A stretch of 64,000 bases of DNA from NCBI RefSeq assembly GCF_016908975.1, contig NZ_JAFBEX010000005.1, positions 1-64,000 on the forward strand, in the 5' to 3' direction. The stretch's first letter is position 1, and each line of letters opens with the position of its first letter. The notes beneath the pieces were generated by a model, which did no database searches, had not been told where the DNA came from, and saw only the letters and a list, made by a program, of their open reading frames with translations. The position numbers and the translations under genes are program-made. The stretch is from Neobacillus cucumis (GTDB lineage: Bacteria > Bacillota > Bacilli > Bacillales > Cytobacillaceae). This document shows positions 20,038-28,799 of this stretch, piece after piece.

Positions 20038-20199
20038 AAGTTCATAGTTTGCAAGGCATAGCAAACTTACCAGCGATTGTATGGATTCCCTTTAAGATTA
20101 AAATATTTTAATGATTAAAACAGTAATATTTTTTTTCAAATTTCTTCATTTGAGATATAATAGGTGAGTAAATAATTAGATAAGGGATGATTGAATCCA

Positions 20200-20673
20200 A
20201 TGAACTACGTTGTTGTTTCTTCAATCGGAGCTGTTTTTATGGGCTTTTTTGTACTGTTTGTCCGCATGAAAGCCGCAAAGAAACCGACTAATGCGAAAAA
20301 AATTATCCTGCCGCCTATTTTTATGTCCACTGGGGCATTCATGTATGTGGTACCGGAATTTCGTTTAACGCCAATGGAAATTGGTGAGGCAATCATTGTT
20401 GGTATGCTTTTCTCTATTCTATTGATCAAAACATCCAATTTTGAGATTCGCGATAATGATATTTATTTAAAACGATCGAAGGCGTTTATCTACATCCTTG
20501 TCGGTTTGTTGATTCTTCGTTTGATTCTAAAAGCCATCTTAAGCAGTACGATTGATATTGGACAGCTAAGCGGCATGTTCTTCTTGCTGGCCTACAGCAT
20601 GATAGTACCTTGGCGTGTGGCGATGTACCGCTCTTATCGGAAGCTGTATAAAGAGCTTCATAATCAAAATTAA
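20200..20673 (+). CDS. ccdC: CcdC membrane protein (DUF1453, YneJ)
   Basis: 157 aa membrane protein. VRMKAAKKPTNAKKIILPPIFMSTGAFM and LIKTSNFEIRDNDIYLKRSKAF are conserved in CcdC, which is linked to cytochrome c biogenesis in B. subtilis although not essential. About four membrane segments. TTG 20191 is nearer the AAGGGA but too close; ATG 20200 gives MNYVVVSSIGAVFMG. Terminator at 20678-20710. Confidence 0.9.
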   Translation: MNYVVVSSIGAVFMGFFVLFVRMKAAKKPTNAKKIILPPIFMSTGAFMYVVPEFRLTPMEIGEAIIVGMLFSILLIKTSNFEIRDNDIYLKRSKAFIYILVGLLILRLILKAILSSTIDIGQLSGMFFLLAYSMIVPWRVAMYRSYRKLYKELHNQN

Positions 20674-20677
20674 TGCT

Positions 20678-20710
20678 AAACACTGACTTCTTTGATGTCA
20701 GTGTTTTTTA
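20678..20710 (+). terminator. ccdC terminator
   Basis: AACACTGAC (20679-20687) and GTCAGTGTT (20697-20705) with a T tail. Confidence 0.88.
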
Positions 20711-20737
20711 TATGCTGTGTCGACAGGGGAACACAAT

Positions 20738-20766
20738 AAAAAAACCGCCATAAATTGGGCGGTTTA
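20738..20766 (-). terminator. Terminator of the DUF2621 gene
   Basis: AAACCGCC / GGGCGGTTT stem overlapping the end of the gene; eight T follow on the minus strand. Confidence 0.88.
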
Positions 20767-21189
20767 GAATAAATGTTCATAGGGAGTAACATCGATTTGA
20801 TTTTGAAAAAGCTTTTTACGTAAAAATTTATGATCCCGCTTTGGTGTCGCCTGGATATATCCTCGAATGACGAGTTCTTCGGTAATTTCGGAAGCATTTT
20901 CTTTTAGTGCCAGCTCGCCAATTTTTCCAGCAATCTTATGCTTTGCAACATCTCGGAACAACTCCGGCACAGGGCTGACAAGATCCTCTAAGAGGGCTTT
21001 TTCTTCCGGACCCCAGAGGTGAAGGGATTCATTCACATAATGTTCTTCCCAATCCATGTCGGATTTGCCATCTTCTTTGGGCATCTTTTTAAGAAACTTT
21101 CGGAACATAAAGAAGCCGCCTATCGAAAAGGAACCTATTAAAAAGACGACCCAAAATAGGATAAACCATAGAAACCAACCTTGCAGCAT
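20764..21189 (-). CDS. yneK: DUF2621 membrane-anchored protein (YneK-like)
   Basis: 141 aa. An N-terminal membrane helix (FLWFILFWVVFLIGSFSIGGFFMF) is followed by a soluble domain with MPKEDGKSDMDWEEHYV and WGPEEKALLEDLVSPVPELFRDVAKHKIAG-type sequence typical of DUF2621. The frame opens at GTG 21198, but AGGTGA there is the ribosome site, so ATG 21189 (MLQGWFLWF) is used. Convergent with ccdC, as in B. subtilis. Function unknown. Confidence 0.9.
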   Translation of the reverse strand: MLQGWFLWFILFWVVFLIGSFSIGGFFMFRKFLKKMPKEDGKSDMDWEEHYVNESLHLWGPEEKALLEDLVSPVPELFRDVAKHKIAGKIGELALKENASEITEELVIRGYIQATPKRDHKFLRKKLFQNQIDVTPYEHLF

Positions 21190-21346
21190 GCGATTCACCT
21201 ACAAACCGATATAATTATCTTCTATTATAGTCTTTTTATGGGGCTAATGACAAGAATCCGCCACAATTTTGAAAACCAAAATATAGGGTCGATGATATGC
21301 TATAATGGAAATCCTTGTCGATAGTATGACAAATAGGATTTTTTAA

Positions 21347-21375
21347 TTGATTAATACTATATTCCATAGTATTAT
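21347..21375 (+). promoter_or_regulatory. Probable promoter of tRNA-Sec
   Basis: TTGATT (21347-21352), 17-base spacer, TATTAT (21370-21375), 40 bases before the mature 5' end. A dyad ATACTAT / ATAGTAT overlaps the spacer. The rest of the 21190-21415 spacer shows nothing else recognisable. Confidence 0.55.
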
Positions 21376-21415
21376 GATTGCAAGATAATATTTAGTTGTA
21401 GAAGCATATTGAGAT

Positions 21416-21512
21416 GGGGTTGAATGGGGTACTGGTGTCCTCCACAGTCTTCAAAACTGCTTGAGACCTGCGTGCCAGGTCTGGTGGGTTCGATTCCCAC
21501 GCAGTCCCGCCA
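21416..21512 (+). tRNA. selC: tRNA-Sec (anticodon UCA)
   Basis: 97 bases. The anticodon loop CTTCAAA (21449-21455) has anticodon TCA at 21451-21453 and reads UGA. Diagnostic for selenocysteine tRNA: a long variable arm with a perfect 7-bp stem AGACCTG/CAGGTCT (21464-21470, 21476-21482), and an 8-base 3' acceptor strand GCAGTCCC before G and an encoded CCA (21510-21512). The T arm is GTGGG-TTCGATT-CCCAC. The 5' acceptor GGGGTTGA pairs at 7 of 8 positions, two of them G-U. The D arm (GGGGTA/TCCTCC with a short loop) and the anticodon stem each have a mismatch. B. subtilis lacks this gene. Needs SelA, SelB and SelD elsewhere to work; none is in this window. Confidence 0.88.
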
Positions 21513-21599
21513 ACAAACTCAATCATATCAAGCGTTTTACCGGCTGTTTGAAAATTACATAGTACTAGTGCTACTGCTTTAATGTGAACTAGTGTGTCA

Positions 21600-21637
21600 A
21601 ATCCACCAAACTCTGAATGAAAGGTGGATTTTTTTAT
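21600..21637 (+). terminator. Terminator downstream of tRNA-Sec
   Basis: AATCCACC and AGGTGGATT arms with a 14-base loop and seven T. Confidence 0.75.
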
Positions 21638-21774
21638 GCAAGCAGTTGGGAAAACTCAATGCTTGCCTAGTTAGAAGCAATTTATGAGCTGATGGCCGAA
21701 CTTCTTTAAAATATGCGATAAAGTTCTGGATCTACACAAATGAAGCTGCGATATTCATTAAACGATTCGCCATC

Positions 21775-21812
21775 AAAAGACCAATAGCGACATGCCATTG
21801 GTCTTTCTTTAT
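21775..21812 (+). terminator. Hairpin/terminator before the MocR region
   Basis: AAAGACCAAT / ATTGGTCTTT, a 10-bp perfect stem with an 11-base loop, then CTTTATAAC. It overlaps the start of a possible 30-codon minus-strand ORF. No gene is assigned to 21638-21878. Confidence 0.6.
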
Positions 21813-21878
21813 AACTTATCATAGTTAGTCTATGGGTCCATTTCGACTCCTTCTTGGATAAATTAAAAGAAAATTATA

Positions 21879-21915
21879 ATTGTGTTATAAACGACACAAT
21901 CATATAATTGTATGA
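21879..21915 (+). promoter_or_regulatory. Promoter and operators of the MocR-type regulator
   Basis: TTGTGT (21880-21885), 17-base spacer, TATAAT (21903-21908). Two overlapping dyads cover it: ATTGTGT-N8-ACACAAT (21879-21900), a perfect palindrome, and ACACAA-N8-TTGTAT (21894-21913). The second has the geometry of the CCATACAA-N8-TTGTATGG sites before two downstream aminotransferase genes, suggesting autoregulation. Confidence 0.65.
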
Positions 21916-21930
21916 AAAAGGATGAGTATC

Positions 21931-23319
21931 GTGCCGATTAATTCTTTTGAAAACTATCCGATGAGCTGGAAGCCATCCATTGATAAAACCAAAAAGCCCA
22001 TTTATAAAATGCTCGCTGAGCAATTAAAACAGGACATATTAAATGGAGTTTTAATACCAGGCACAAAACTGCCCCCACAGCGAGAATTGGCCGATTATTT
22101 AGATTTAAATTTGAGTACTATTTCAAAAGCATTTAAAGTCTGTGAGTTAAAGGGTTTGTTAAGTTCATCAGTTGGAAGTGGCACCTTTGTATCATATGAT
22201 GCGTTATCGAATGCGTATTTACTTGAAGAAACAAAGCCCAAGCATTTAATAGAGATGGGAGCAACACTACCGGATAAAGCTTCTTACGAGCCACTCCTGA
22301 ACCAACTGAGAGGTATGCTGCAAGAGACACATTATGAGAAATGGTTTGGTTATGGTCGTGCAGGCGAAAGTCTTTGGCAAAAGGATGCAGCTATTAAGCT
22401 TATCCGAAGAGGCGGGTTTGAAACGACAGTTGATCACATTTTATTTGCAAATGGAGGCCAAAATGCGATTGCTGCCACACTAGCTAGTCTTTGTCACCCT
22501 GGAGATTGCATTGGTGCGGATCATCATACATACGCAGGCTTAAAAACTGTAGCAGCGATGCTTAGTTTGAAAATAGTACCGATAAAATCAGAGAACAATG
22601 AAATGAGACCAGATGCCTTTGAATATGCATGTAAAAATGAGAATATTAGAGGCATTTATCTAATACCTGATTATCATAATCCGACAACTCGCTGTATGTC
22701 AGTAGAGAATAGAAAAGCCATTGCAACAATTGCCAAAAAGTATAATAAGTTCATCATTGAAGATGCGACATATCATCTCCACAAAGAAAAAGCACTTCCA
22801 GCAATTGCATCATTTGCATCAGAACAGGTTATCCATATTGCAAGTTTATCGAAATCAATAGCCCCAGGATTAAGACTAGCCTATGTAGCGGTGCCGAACC
22901 AATTTAAAGAATTTATTTCTAAGGCACTTTATAATTTGAATATATCAGTTTCCCCTTTATTAGCAGAACTGGCTGCACGTACTATTGTATCAAATCAGTT
23001 TGAAGTCATAATTGAGGAGCATCGGAAACGAACCATTCGCATAAACCAAGTTGTAAATCAATATTTGGCAGACTATATGTGTTTGGGTGCTGAAACAGGT
23101 ATTTTTCGTTGGTTGCTATTACCAGGCAAGATTACAGGAGCTGAATTTGAAACGTTAGCGGCACAGCAGGGGGTGCAAGTGTATGCCGCTGAACGGTTTG
23201 TAGTTGGAAATAGTAGTCCAGAGCGGGCTGTAAGGATTTCTGTCTGTGCACCAGAAACGCTTGAAGAACTTGAGCAAGGATTAATGATCCTTAAACGTTT
23301 ATTAAACGATCTTACCTAA
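21931..23319 (+). CDS. MocR/PdxR-type GntR regulator with aminotransferase domain
   Basis: About 462 aa. The N-terminal GntR winged HTH (residues about 20-85: KPIYKMLAEQLKQDIL, PGTKLPPQRELADYL, STISKAFKVCELKGLL) is fused to a fold-type I aminotransferase-like domain. This domain has the PLP-lysine motif SLSKSIAPGLRLAY near residue 305 and DYHNPTTR near residue 250. MocR proteins sense PLP or an amino-acid aldimine and control nearby amino-acid or vitamin genes. ATG 21922 abuts the ribosome site AAAAGG; GTG 21931 has correct spacing. The dyads before this gene and the three aminotransferase genes are its probable targets. The effector is unknown. Confidence 0.9.
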   Translation: MPINSFENYPMSWKPSIDKTKKPIYKMLAEQLKQDILNGVLIPGTKLPPQRELADYLDLNLSTISKAFKVCELKGLLSSSVGSGTFVSYDALSNAYLLEETKPKHLIEMGATLPDKASYEPLLNQLRGMLQETHYEKWFGYGRAGESLWQKDAAIKLIRRGGFETTVDHILFANGGQNAIAATLASLCHPGDCIGADHHTYAGLKTVAAMLSLKIVPIKSENNEMRPDAFEYACKNENIRGIYLIPDYHNPTTRCMSVENRKAIATIAKKYNKFIIEDATYHLHKEKALPAIASFASEQVIHIASLSKSIAPGLRLAYVAVPNQFKEFISKALYNLNISVSPLLAELAARTIVSNQFEVIIEEHRKRTIRINQVVNQYLADYMCLGAETGIFRWLLLPGKITGAEFETLAAQQGVQVYAAERFVVGNSSPERAVRISVCAPETLEELEQGLMILKRLLNDLT

Positions 23320-23328
23320 TATTATTCG

Positions 23329-23418
23329 CCATACAACATTACGATTGTTTGCCACACAATATAAAATTGTTCGCCATACAATCGTGGAGTTGTATGGCTT
23401 TTTTGTGCGTGTTATGAT
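23329..23418 (+). promoter_or_regulatory. Operator cluster and promoter of the first PatB-like gene
   Basis: Three dyads in 70 bases: CCATACAA-N8-TTGTTTGC (23329-23352), CCACACAA-N7-TTGTTCGC (23352-23374), and a perfect CCATACAA-N8-TTGTATGG (23374-23397). The last right arm doubles as the -35 (TTGTAT, 23390-23395), followed by a 17-base spacer and TATGAT (23413-23418). A regulator bound here would sit on the -35. Confidence 0.75.
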
Positions 23419-23534
23419 GATCTCAGATAGAGGGATCCCAATAATTTATGTTTTCAAAATATTATGGCATTTGGAGCAGAAACATTTAATCGGTTAATTC
23501 GACTTAATAAAAATTTAGAAGGCGTGATGAGCTT

Positions 23535-24776
23535 ATGTATAATTTTGACGAAATTATTGACAGAAGAAATACAAATGCAATGAGTACAGATGGTTTCCGT
23601 GGATATATTTTCGGTGACAACGATGGTTCGATGACGTTTCCATACAAAGATGAGGAGTTTATCAGAATGTGGGTCGCAGATATGGATTTTGCTACACCAC
23701 AGGTAATCATCGATGGAATAAAAGAAAGATTAGATAGTAAAATATTTGGTTATACCAGAATACTCTCTGATTCTTATTATAAAGCTTTTGTATATTGGTG
23801 TATTAGAAGATATGGATGGAGCTTTGAAAGAAAACACTTAGTAATGTCTAATGGAATTATACCTGCTTTATTTGAGTTTGTTGAGTATATCTGCAAGCCA
23901 GATGAAAAGGTGATTTTTTTAACTCCATCATATGCCTATTTTAAATATGCAGCAGATTATAATCACCGTGAGGCTATATGCTCAGATCTAATTAATGAAA
24001 AAGGTCGCTATCTTATTGACTTTGATGATTTTGAACGAAAAGCAGCCGATGAAAAAACAACTCTCTTTATTTTATGTAATCCACATAATCCTACAGGTCG
24101 AGTTTGGACTGAAGAAGAGCTTAGAAGATTGGGCGATATATGTGTCAAAAACGATTTATGGATTATTTCAGATGAAATTCATTGTGATCTTCTAAGGAGA
24201 GATCAAAAACACATTCCATTAGCAAAAGTATTTCCTAAGTATGATAAATTGATTACCTGTATGGCTCCGAGTAAGACATTTAACACAGCGGGACTGATGC
24301 TTTCGAATGTTATAATTCCGGATGAGAAATTAAGAGAAATTTGGCTTTCAAGACATTACAATTTTGATAATCCTTTAAGTGTTGCCGGTGCGCAAGCTGC
24401 TTATGAAAAGGGAGAACCTTGGTTAGAAGAACTTAGAATTTATCTGGATGATAATTTTACTTTTACTAAAGATTATCTAGCAGAGAATTTACCAAATGCC
24501 ATTTTTGAAATTTCGGAAGCAACGTACCTTGCATGGATAAATGTAAGTGCTTACTTAGATAAGAATGAGAACCTTCCTATGTTTTTTGCCTATAAGGCTG
24601 GTGTTCTATTAGAAGGGGGGAATATGTTTGTACAGAACTCAGACTGCTACATTAGGTTAAATCTGGCCTGTCCGAGATCCGTATTGGCTGAAGGTCTGAA
24701 AAGAATCTGTGATGCAATCAATGCCAAGGAAGAAGAAACTTCAGAATCCGAAACTAATGTGAAAATGGAGGTTTGA
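23535..24776 (+). CDS. PatB/MalY-type cystathionine beta-lyase (C-S lyase)
   Basis: 413 aa fold-type I PLP enzyme. MWVADMDFATPQVI near residue 40, FGYTR near residue 73, CNPHNPTGRVWT near residue 180 and the PLP-lysine motif APSKTFNTAGL near residue 240 identify the PatB/MalY group. These enzymes split cystathionine or cysteine conjugates to a thiol, pyruvate and ammonia. Length is normal. It has its own operator-covered promoter. It ends ATG-GAG-GTT-TGA, the GGAGG of which could serve a tiny following frame. The exact thiol substrate is unknown. Confidence 0.87.
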   Translation: MYNFDEIIDRRNTNAMSTDGFRGYIFGDNDGSMTFPYKDEEFIRMWVADMDFATPQVIIDGIKERLDSKIFGYTRILSDSYYKAFVYWCIRRYGWSFERKHLVMSNGIIPALFEFVEYICKPDEKVIFLTPSYAYFKYAADYNHREAICSDLINEKGRYLIDFDDFERKAADEKTTLFILCNPHNPTGRVWTEEELRRLGDICVKNDLWIISDEIHCDLLRRDQKHIPLAKVFPKYDKLITCMAPSKTFNTAGLMLSNVIIPDEKLREIWLSRHYNFDNPLSVAGAQAAYEKGEPWLEELRIYLDDNFTFTKDYLAENLPNAIFEISEATYLAWINVSAYLDKNENLPMFFAYKAGVLLEGGNMFVQNSDCYIRLNLACPRSVLAEGLKRICDAINAKEEETSESETNVKMEV

Positions 24777-25045
24777 GAACTGTAACCATTGAAAAATATG
24801 AAGAATTTGTAATGATGCTTGGTCTTCCTCTTTGGTGGTGAACTGCAGGTTATAGCGATTGGAAGGCTAGCGGTTAACGTTAGTAGTAGAACGAAATAGT
24901 ATATTTAGGCGATACCGTTTGATTTCGCTATTTGAGGAAAGAGATTAGTAAATAACCGAGAAACGTCTTTATTATTACCTTTAGGCAACATCTACTGTAT
25001 TTATATATCTTATCTGCAATCACCACTATAGAGGGAGGAAAAAAA

Positions 25046-26488
25046 ATGAGTGACAAAATACACGTAGAGTCTTACGAGAAAGAGGACTTGAAGAGAGATC
25101 TGTCAAATCGTCACATCCAGATGATAGCCATAGGAGGGGCAATTGGTACTGGTCTATTCTATGGTTCTTCCTGGGCTATTAGTCAAGGAGGACCTGCCAT
25201 TCTGCTGATGTATTTAATTGTTGGGATAGCCATTTACTTCATTATGAGAGCTTTGGGTGAAATGGCTGTTGAAGAACCTGTGTCGGGAACGTATGTATCC
25301 TATGCGAATCGTTATATTCATCGCTTTGCTGGGTTTCTATCTGGCTGGAACGCATTTATCTTCTTAATTGCTACAAGTGCAGCTGATCTTAACGCACTTG
25401 GAAAGTATGTACAGTTTTGGTTTCCTAATATACCGGTATGGGTTAGCGCTTTAGCAGTGGTATTGATTATGTTCACCATTAATATTATTGGCGTATCGAT
25501 CTATGGAGAAACTGAATTCTGGTTATCCTTGATTAAGGTCACAGCAATTGTTCTTATGATAATATTTGGAGCTTTAATGATTATTTTCGGAGTTGGCAAT
25601 CATGGTAATCCGGTCGGAATCGGTAATCTTGTAAACCATGGGGGATTTTTCTCTATGGGAATGAATGGATTTATTTTATCAATTGTTATGGTAGCGTTTG
25701 CATTTGGCGGAGTTGAAAACCTTGGATTTGCAGCTGGAGAAGCAAAAAATGTAAAGACTACTATTCCTAAAGCTGTTAACGCTGTGTTCTGGAGAATTAT
25801 GATTTTCTACGTAGGGGCTATCTTTATTTTGGTAACAATCTTTCCATGGAATACTGCTGGTTCGAAAGGAAGCCCTTTCGTTGAGATTTTTACTAAAATG
25901 AATATTCCAGCTGCGGCTTCGATTATGAACCTTGTAGTTATTTCAGCAGTATTATCTGCAGTAAACTCTAGTATTTTTGCCAACACCCGTACATTCTACA
26001 ACTTGGCTTTGCAAAAGAACGCTCCTGCTATCCTTAGCAAGGTTAACCGTAAAAATATACCATTTGCAGGAGTCATGCTAGTTTTTGCATCAATGCTTTT
26101 TGGTGTTTTAATGAATTTCCTTATACCAGAAAAAGTTTTCTCTTTGTTTGCTTCAGTTACTGTTTTTGGTTTAATTTGCAACTGGTCTGCGATTCTAATA
26201 AGTCATTTGAAATTCAGGAAGATAAAGATTAAAAATAATGAGGTTGACAAACTTACTTACAAGATGCCTTTCTATCCGTACAGTAATTATTTCGGCTTAT
26301 TCTTTATGGCTGTGGTAATAGTATGTATGGGATTCTTACCGGATGAAAGAATGTCTTTGGTTGTGTCGGCTGTATGGGTTGTAATAGTTTTCATTGCTTA
26401 TAAGTTCTATACAAGGAGTGATACTGTAAAGGATATTGCAAATGATACAGATATTGCAAAAGGCACATTAGAAGATTTTGGCGGATAA
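25046..26488 (+). CDS. Amino acid permease, APC superfamily (AAT family)
   Basis: 480 aa, twelve predicted membrane helices. The N-terminal signature RHIQMIAIGGAIGTGLFYGS and EMAVEEPVSGTYVSYANRYI are typical of AAT-family amino acid/proton symporters. GAGGGAGG precedes the ATG. It lies in the MocR-controlled block between the first PatB-like gene and ridA and probably imports the amino acid that the neighbouring PLP enzymes break down. The 270-base spacer before it has no clear promoter or operator. Substrate specificity cannot be assigned. Confidence 0.88.
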   Translation: MSDKIHVESYEKEDLKRDLSNRHIQMIAIGGAIGTGLFYGSSWAISQGGPAILLMYLIVGIAIYFIMRALGEMAVEEPVSGTYVSYANRYIHRFAGFLSGWNAFIFLIATSAADLNALGKYVQFWFPNIPVWVSALAVVLIMFTINIIGVSIYGETEFWLSLIKVTAIVLMIIFGALMIIFGVGNHGNPVGIGNLVNHGGFFSMGMNGFILSIVMVAFAFGGVENLGFAAGEAKNVKTTIPKAVNAVFWRIMIFYVGAIFILVTIFPWNTAGSKGSPFVEIFTKMNIPAAASIMNLVVISAVLSAVNSSIFANTRTFYNLALQKNAPAILSKVNRKNIPFAGVMLVFASMLFGVLMNFLIPEKVFSLFASVTVFGLICNWSAILISHLKFRKIKIKNNEVDKLTYKMPFYPYSNYFGLFFMAVVIVCMGFLPDERMSLVVSAVWVVIVFIAYKFYTRSDTVKDIANDTDIAKGTLEDFGG

Positions 26489-26605
26489 TTATTACTTTAG
26501 AAATTACCTGTTTACAGGATGCAACATATGTAACCATTTAATCGGTTTTATAAGGTGAAGAAATTTTAGGGCTCAAATAAATAAAAGGATCGGAGGAAAA
26601 TAATA

Positions 26606-26989
26606 ATGAAAATAATAGAAACTATACATGCACCAGGTGCAATTGGACCATATTCACAGGGATTTATAGTGAATGAATTGGTATATACGTCTGGTCAAAT
26701 TCCAGTAAATCCAGAAGATGGGACAGTAGAAACTGCTATTAAAGAACAGGCGGAACAGAGTTGCCGAAACGTGGGAGCGATTCTTGAAGAGGCAGGAAGT
26801 GGATTTGAATATGTATTTAAGACTACCTGTTTCCTAGCAGACATGGCGGATTTTGCGGTCTTTAATGAGGTTTATTCAAAGTATTTTGTATCAAAACCAG
26901 CTAGAAGCTGCGTAGCGGTAAAGGAACTCCCAAAAGGTGTTCTTTGTGAGATAGAAGCGATTGCTGTAATGCCAAAAAACCAGTATTAA
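26606..26989 (+). CDS. ridA: RidA family enamine/imine deaminase
   Basis: 127 aa trimeric YjgF/YER057c/UK114 protein. GPYSQGFIVNELVYTSGQIP (residues about 14-33) and the ARSCVAVKELPKG segment near residue 105, containing the key Arg, are family hallmarks. RidA hydrolyses reactive 2-aminoacrylate and related enamines released by PLP lyases, which suits its position beside two C-S lyases. GGAGG upstream. B. subtilis also has a core paralogue (YabJ), so this is likely an accessory copy. Confidence 0.92.
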   Translation: MKIIETIHAPGAIGPYSQGFIVNELVYTSGQIPVNPEDGTVETAIKEQAEQSCRNVGAILEEAGSGFEYVFKTTCFLADMADFAVFNEVYSKYFVSKPARSCVAVKELPKGVLCEIEAIAVMPKNQY

Positions 26990-27028
26990 ATAATTTTTAA
27001 ATATAAATTTGAAAGGTGGATGAACACT

Positions 27029-27286
27029 ATGAAAGTAAAAGTAATTGGAAGCCACTTGTGCCCAGATACCTTATACGCACTCAGCAAACTGAAGGAAAAA
27101 AATGCCAATGTCGATTTTCAGGATTTATCTACAAGCTTTCCGGCGCTAAAGGATTATTTGTACGTTAGGGAAAATAATACACTATATGATTCCGTACGTG
27201 AAGCAGGAGGAATAGGAATTCCATTTTTTGAAATAGAAGATGGAACACAGACTTTAGATTTAAATGTTGTGTTAATTAAATTATAA
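27029..27286 (+). CDS. Glutaredoxin-related thioredoxin-fold protein
   Basis: 85 aa. The N-terminal strand KVKVIGSHLCPDTLYALSKL holds a single redox-type cysteine in a CPDT motif, and GGIGIPFFEIEDG carries the cis-Pro typical of the glutaredoxin fold. There is no second cysteine in a CxxC. ATG 27020 abuts the ribosome site AAAGGTGG, so ATG 27029 is used. Just downstream of ridA, probably the same operon. Its redox partner is unknown. CPxT proteins can exist with Sec in place of Cys; here the codon is TGC, so it is Cys. Confidence 0.8.
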   Translation: MKVKVIGSHLCPDTLYALSKLKEKNANVDFQDLSTSFPALKDYLYVRENNTLYDSVREAGGIGIPFFEIEDGTQTLDLNVVLIKL

Positions 27287-27308
27287 TTGGTAATTTATAC
27301 TATTTTTA

Positions 27309-27333
27309 CCATACAATTTTTAAAATTGTATGG
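27309..27333 (+). promoter_or_regulatory. Operator before the second PatB-like gene
   Basis: CCATACAA (27309-27316) and TTGTATGG (27326-27333) are perfect arms with a 9-base A/T spacer. A weak promoter could use TTGTAT as -35, but the -10 is poor. With its A/T-rich flanks the dyad could also end the preceding operon. Confidence 0.65.
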
Positions 27334-27513
27334 TTTTACGTGTTGGAATTATTCAAATCTGGTTTGAGAAATAAAGCTATAGAATTAGCTTTCTAGAAAA
27401 GTAGTTTTAATATAGATTTTATAGTAAACCAGAAGAACAATTATTTTTGGGGTTGAGCTTCCTGATTCGGAGAATTATGATATTAGTAGTCGCAAAAAAG
27501 GGAGAGAACAGAA

Positions 27514-28740
27514 ATGAACATTGAAGAATTTGTAGAAAAGTATAAAGTAGAGAGACATAATTCAACATCTTTAAAATGGGATTTATTAGAAGAACGTTTT
27601 GGAGATGCAGACTTACTTGCCATGTGGGTAGCGGACATGGATTTTAGGACCTCAGATTCCATTACAGAAGCTCTTACAAAACGCGTGAACCATGGTGTGT
27701 ATGGCTATTCTTTCGTTCCACAAAGTTACTTTGATGCATACTTCAATTGGATGGAAGAAAGATATTCTTTTCAGTTGAAAAAAGAATGGATTCGATATTC
27801 AACCGGTGTAGTTGCTGCGCTTTACTGGTTTATTAATGCTTTTACTGAACCTGAAGATTCTGTAATCATTCTTACTCCAGTCTATTATCCATTTCATAAT
27901 GCCGTTCGTGATTGTGGTCGGAAACTAATTACTTGTCCATTAAATAATGATAACGGTTATTTCACCTTTGATTATGACCGTTTCGAACAAGCAATCATCG
28001 ATAGCCGTGCCAAACTGTATATACACTGTTCTCCACATAACCCAGCAGGCAGAGTTTGGTCAGAAGAAGAACAAGATAAACTATTTGAAATTTGCAAGAA
28101 ACATAACGTTTTGATTGTGTCAGATGAAATTCATCAGGATTTTACTTTCGATGATCATAAACATATTCCTGCCGCTGTAGTGAAAGACGGAAAATACCGG
28201 GATCTAATCATTACAGTGAATTCTGCTTCAAAAACTTTCAACCTGGCAGCACTGATTCATTCCAATATTATCATTACAGACGATATACTAAGAGAAAAAT
28301 ATGATAAATATATAAAAACAGTGAATCAGACAGATTTTAATACGATGGGACTTACTGCGACAGAGGCAGGTTATTCTAGCGGAGGTGAGTGGTTAGAATC
28401 AGTGAAGAGCGTTATTTATTCAAACTTTGTTTATGCAAGAGATACCCTTAATAAAGAGCTTCCGGAAATTACAGTTACACCTATGGAAGGAACATATTTA
28501 ATGTTTATTGACCTAAATAAAATTATTCCAAAAGAAAAGACAAAAGAATTTATTCAAGACCGCTGTCGACTTGCTGTGGACTTTGGGGAATGGTTTGGTA
28601 CAGATTATAAAGGATACGTCAGACTGAACCTGGCAACGACTCCCGAGAATGTCAAAATAGCGATTACAAACATTATTAGAGAAGCAAAACTCTTAAAAGA
28701 AAATGATTATATGAATGTACCATCTTTGCTCTCTATTTGA
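27514..28740 (+). CDS. PatB/MalY-type PLP lyase (second copy)
   Basis: 408 aa, same family as the gene at 23535 but clearly diverged. MWVADMDFRTSDSI near residue 36, CSPHNPAGRVWSEEE near residue 175 and NSASKTFNLAAL near residue 238 with the PLP lysine. GGGAGAG precedes the ATG. Preceded by the CCATACAA/TTGTATGG dyad. Two paralogues in one block suggest different thioether or amino-acid substrates, or a 2-step scheme. The substrate is not determinable. Confidence 0.85.
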   Translation: MNIEEFVEKYKVERHNSTSLKWDLLEERFGDADLLAMWVADMDFRTSDSITEALTKRVNHGVYGYSFVPQSYFDAYFNWMEERYSFQLKKEWIRYSTGVVAALYWFINAFTEPEDSVIILTPVYYPFHNAVRDCGRKLITCPLNNDNGYFTFDYDRFEQAIIDSRAKLYIHCSPHNPAGRVWSEEEQDKLFEICKKHNVLIVSDEIHQDFTFDDHKHIPAAVVKDGKYRDLIITVNSASKTFNLAALIHSNIIITDDILREKYDKYIKTVNQTDFNTMGLTATEAGYSSGGEWLESVKSVIYSNFVYARDTLNKELPEITVTPMEGTYLMFIDLNKIIPKEKTKEFIQDRCRLAVDFGEWFGTDYKGYVRLNLATTPENVKIAITNIIREAKLLKENDYMNVPSLLSI

Positions 28741-28799
28741 GCAGCCTCCTATATGGATTTGACATACCAACAGAAGGAAAAGAAGAAAGAAATTGTTTG

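Noticed and set aside
21700..21803. Minus-strand 30-codon peptide (MACRYWSFDGESFNEYRS...)
   Set aside because: It reads plausibly but has no ribosome site and its first codons lie in a hairpin; too little to call a gene.
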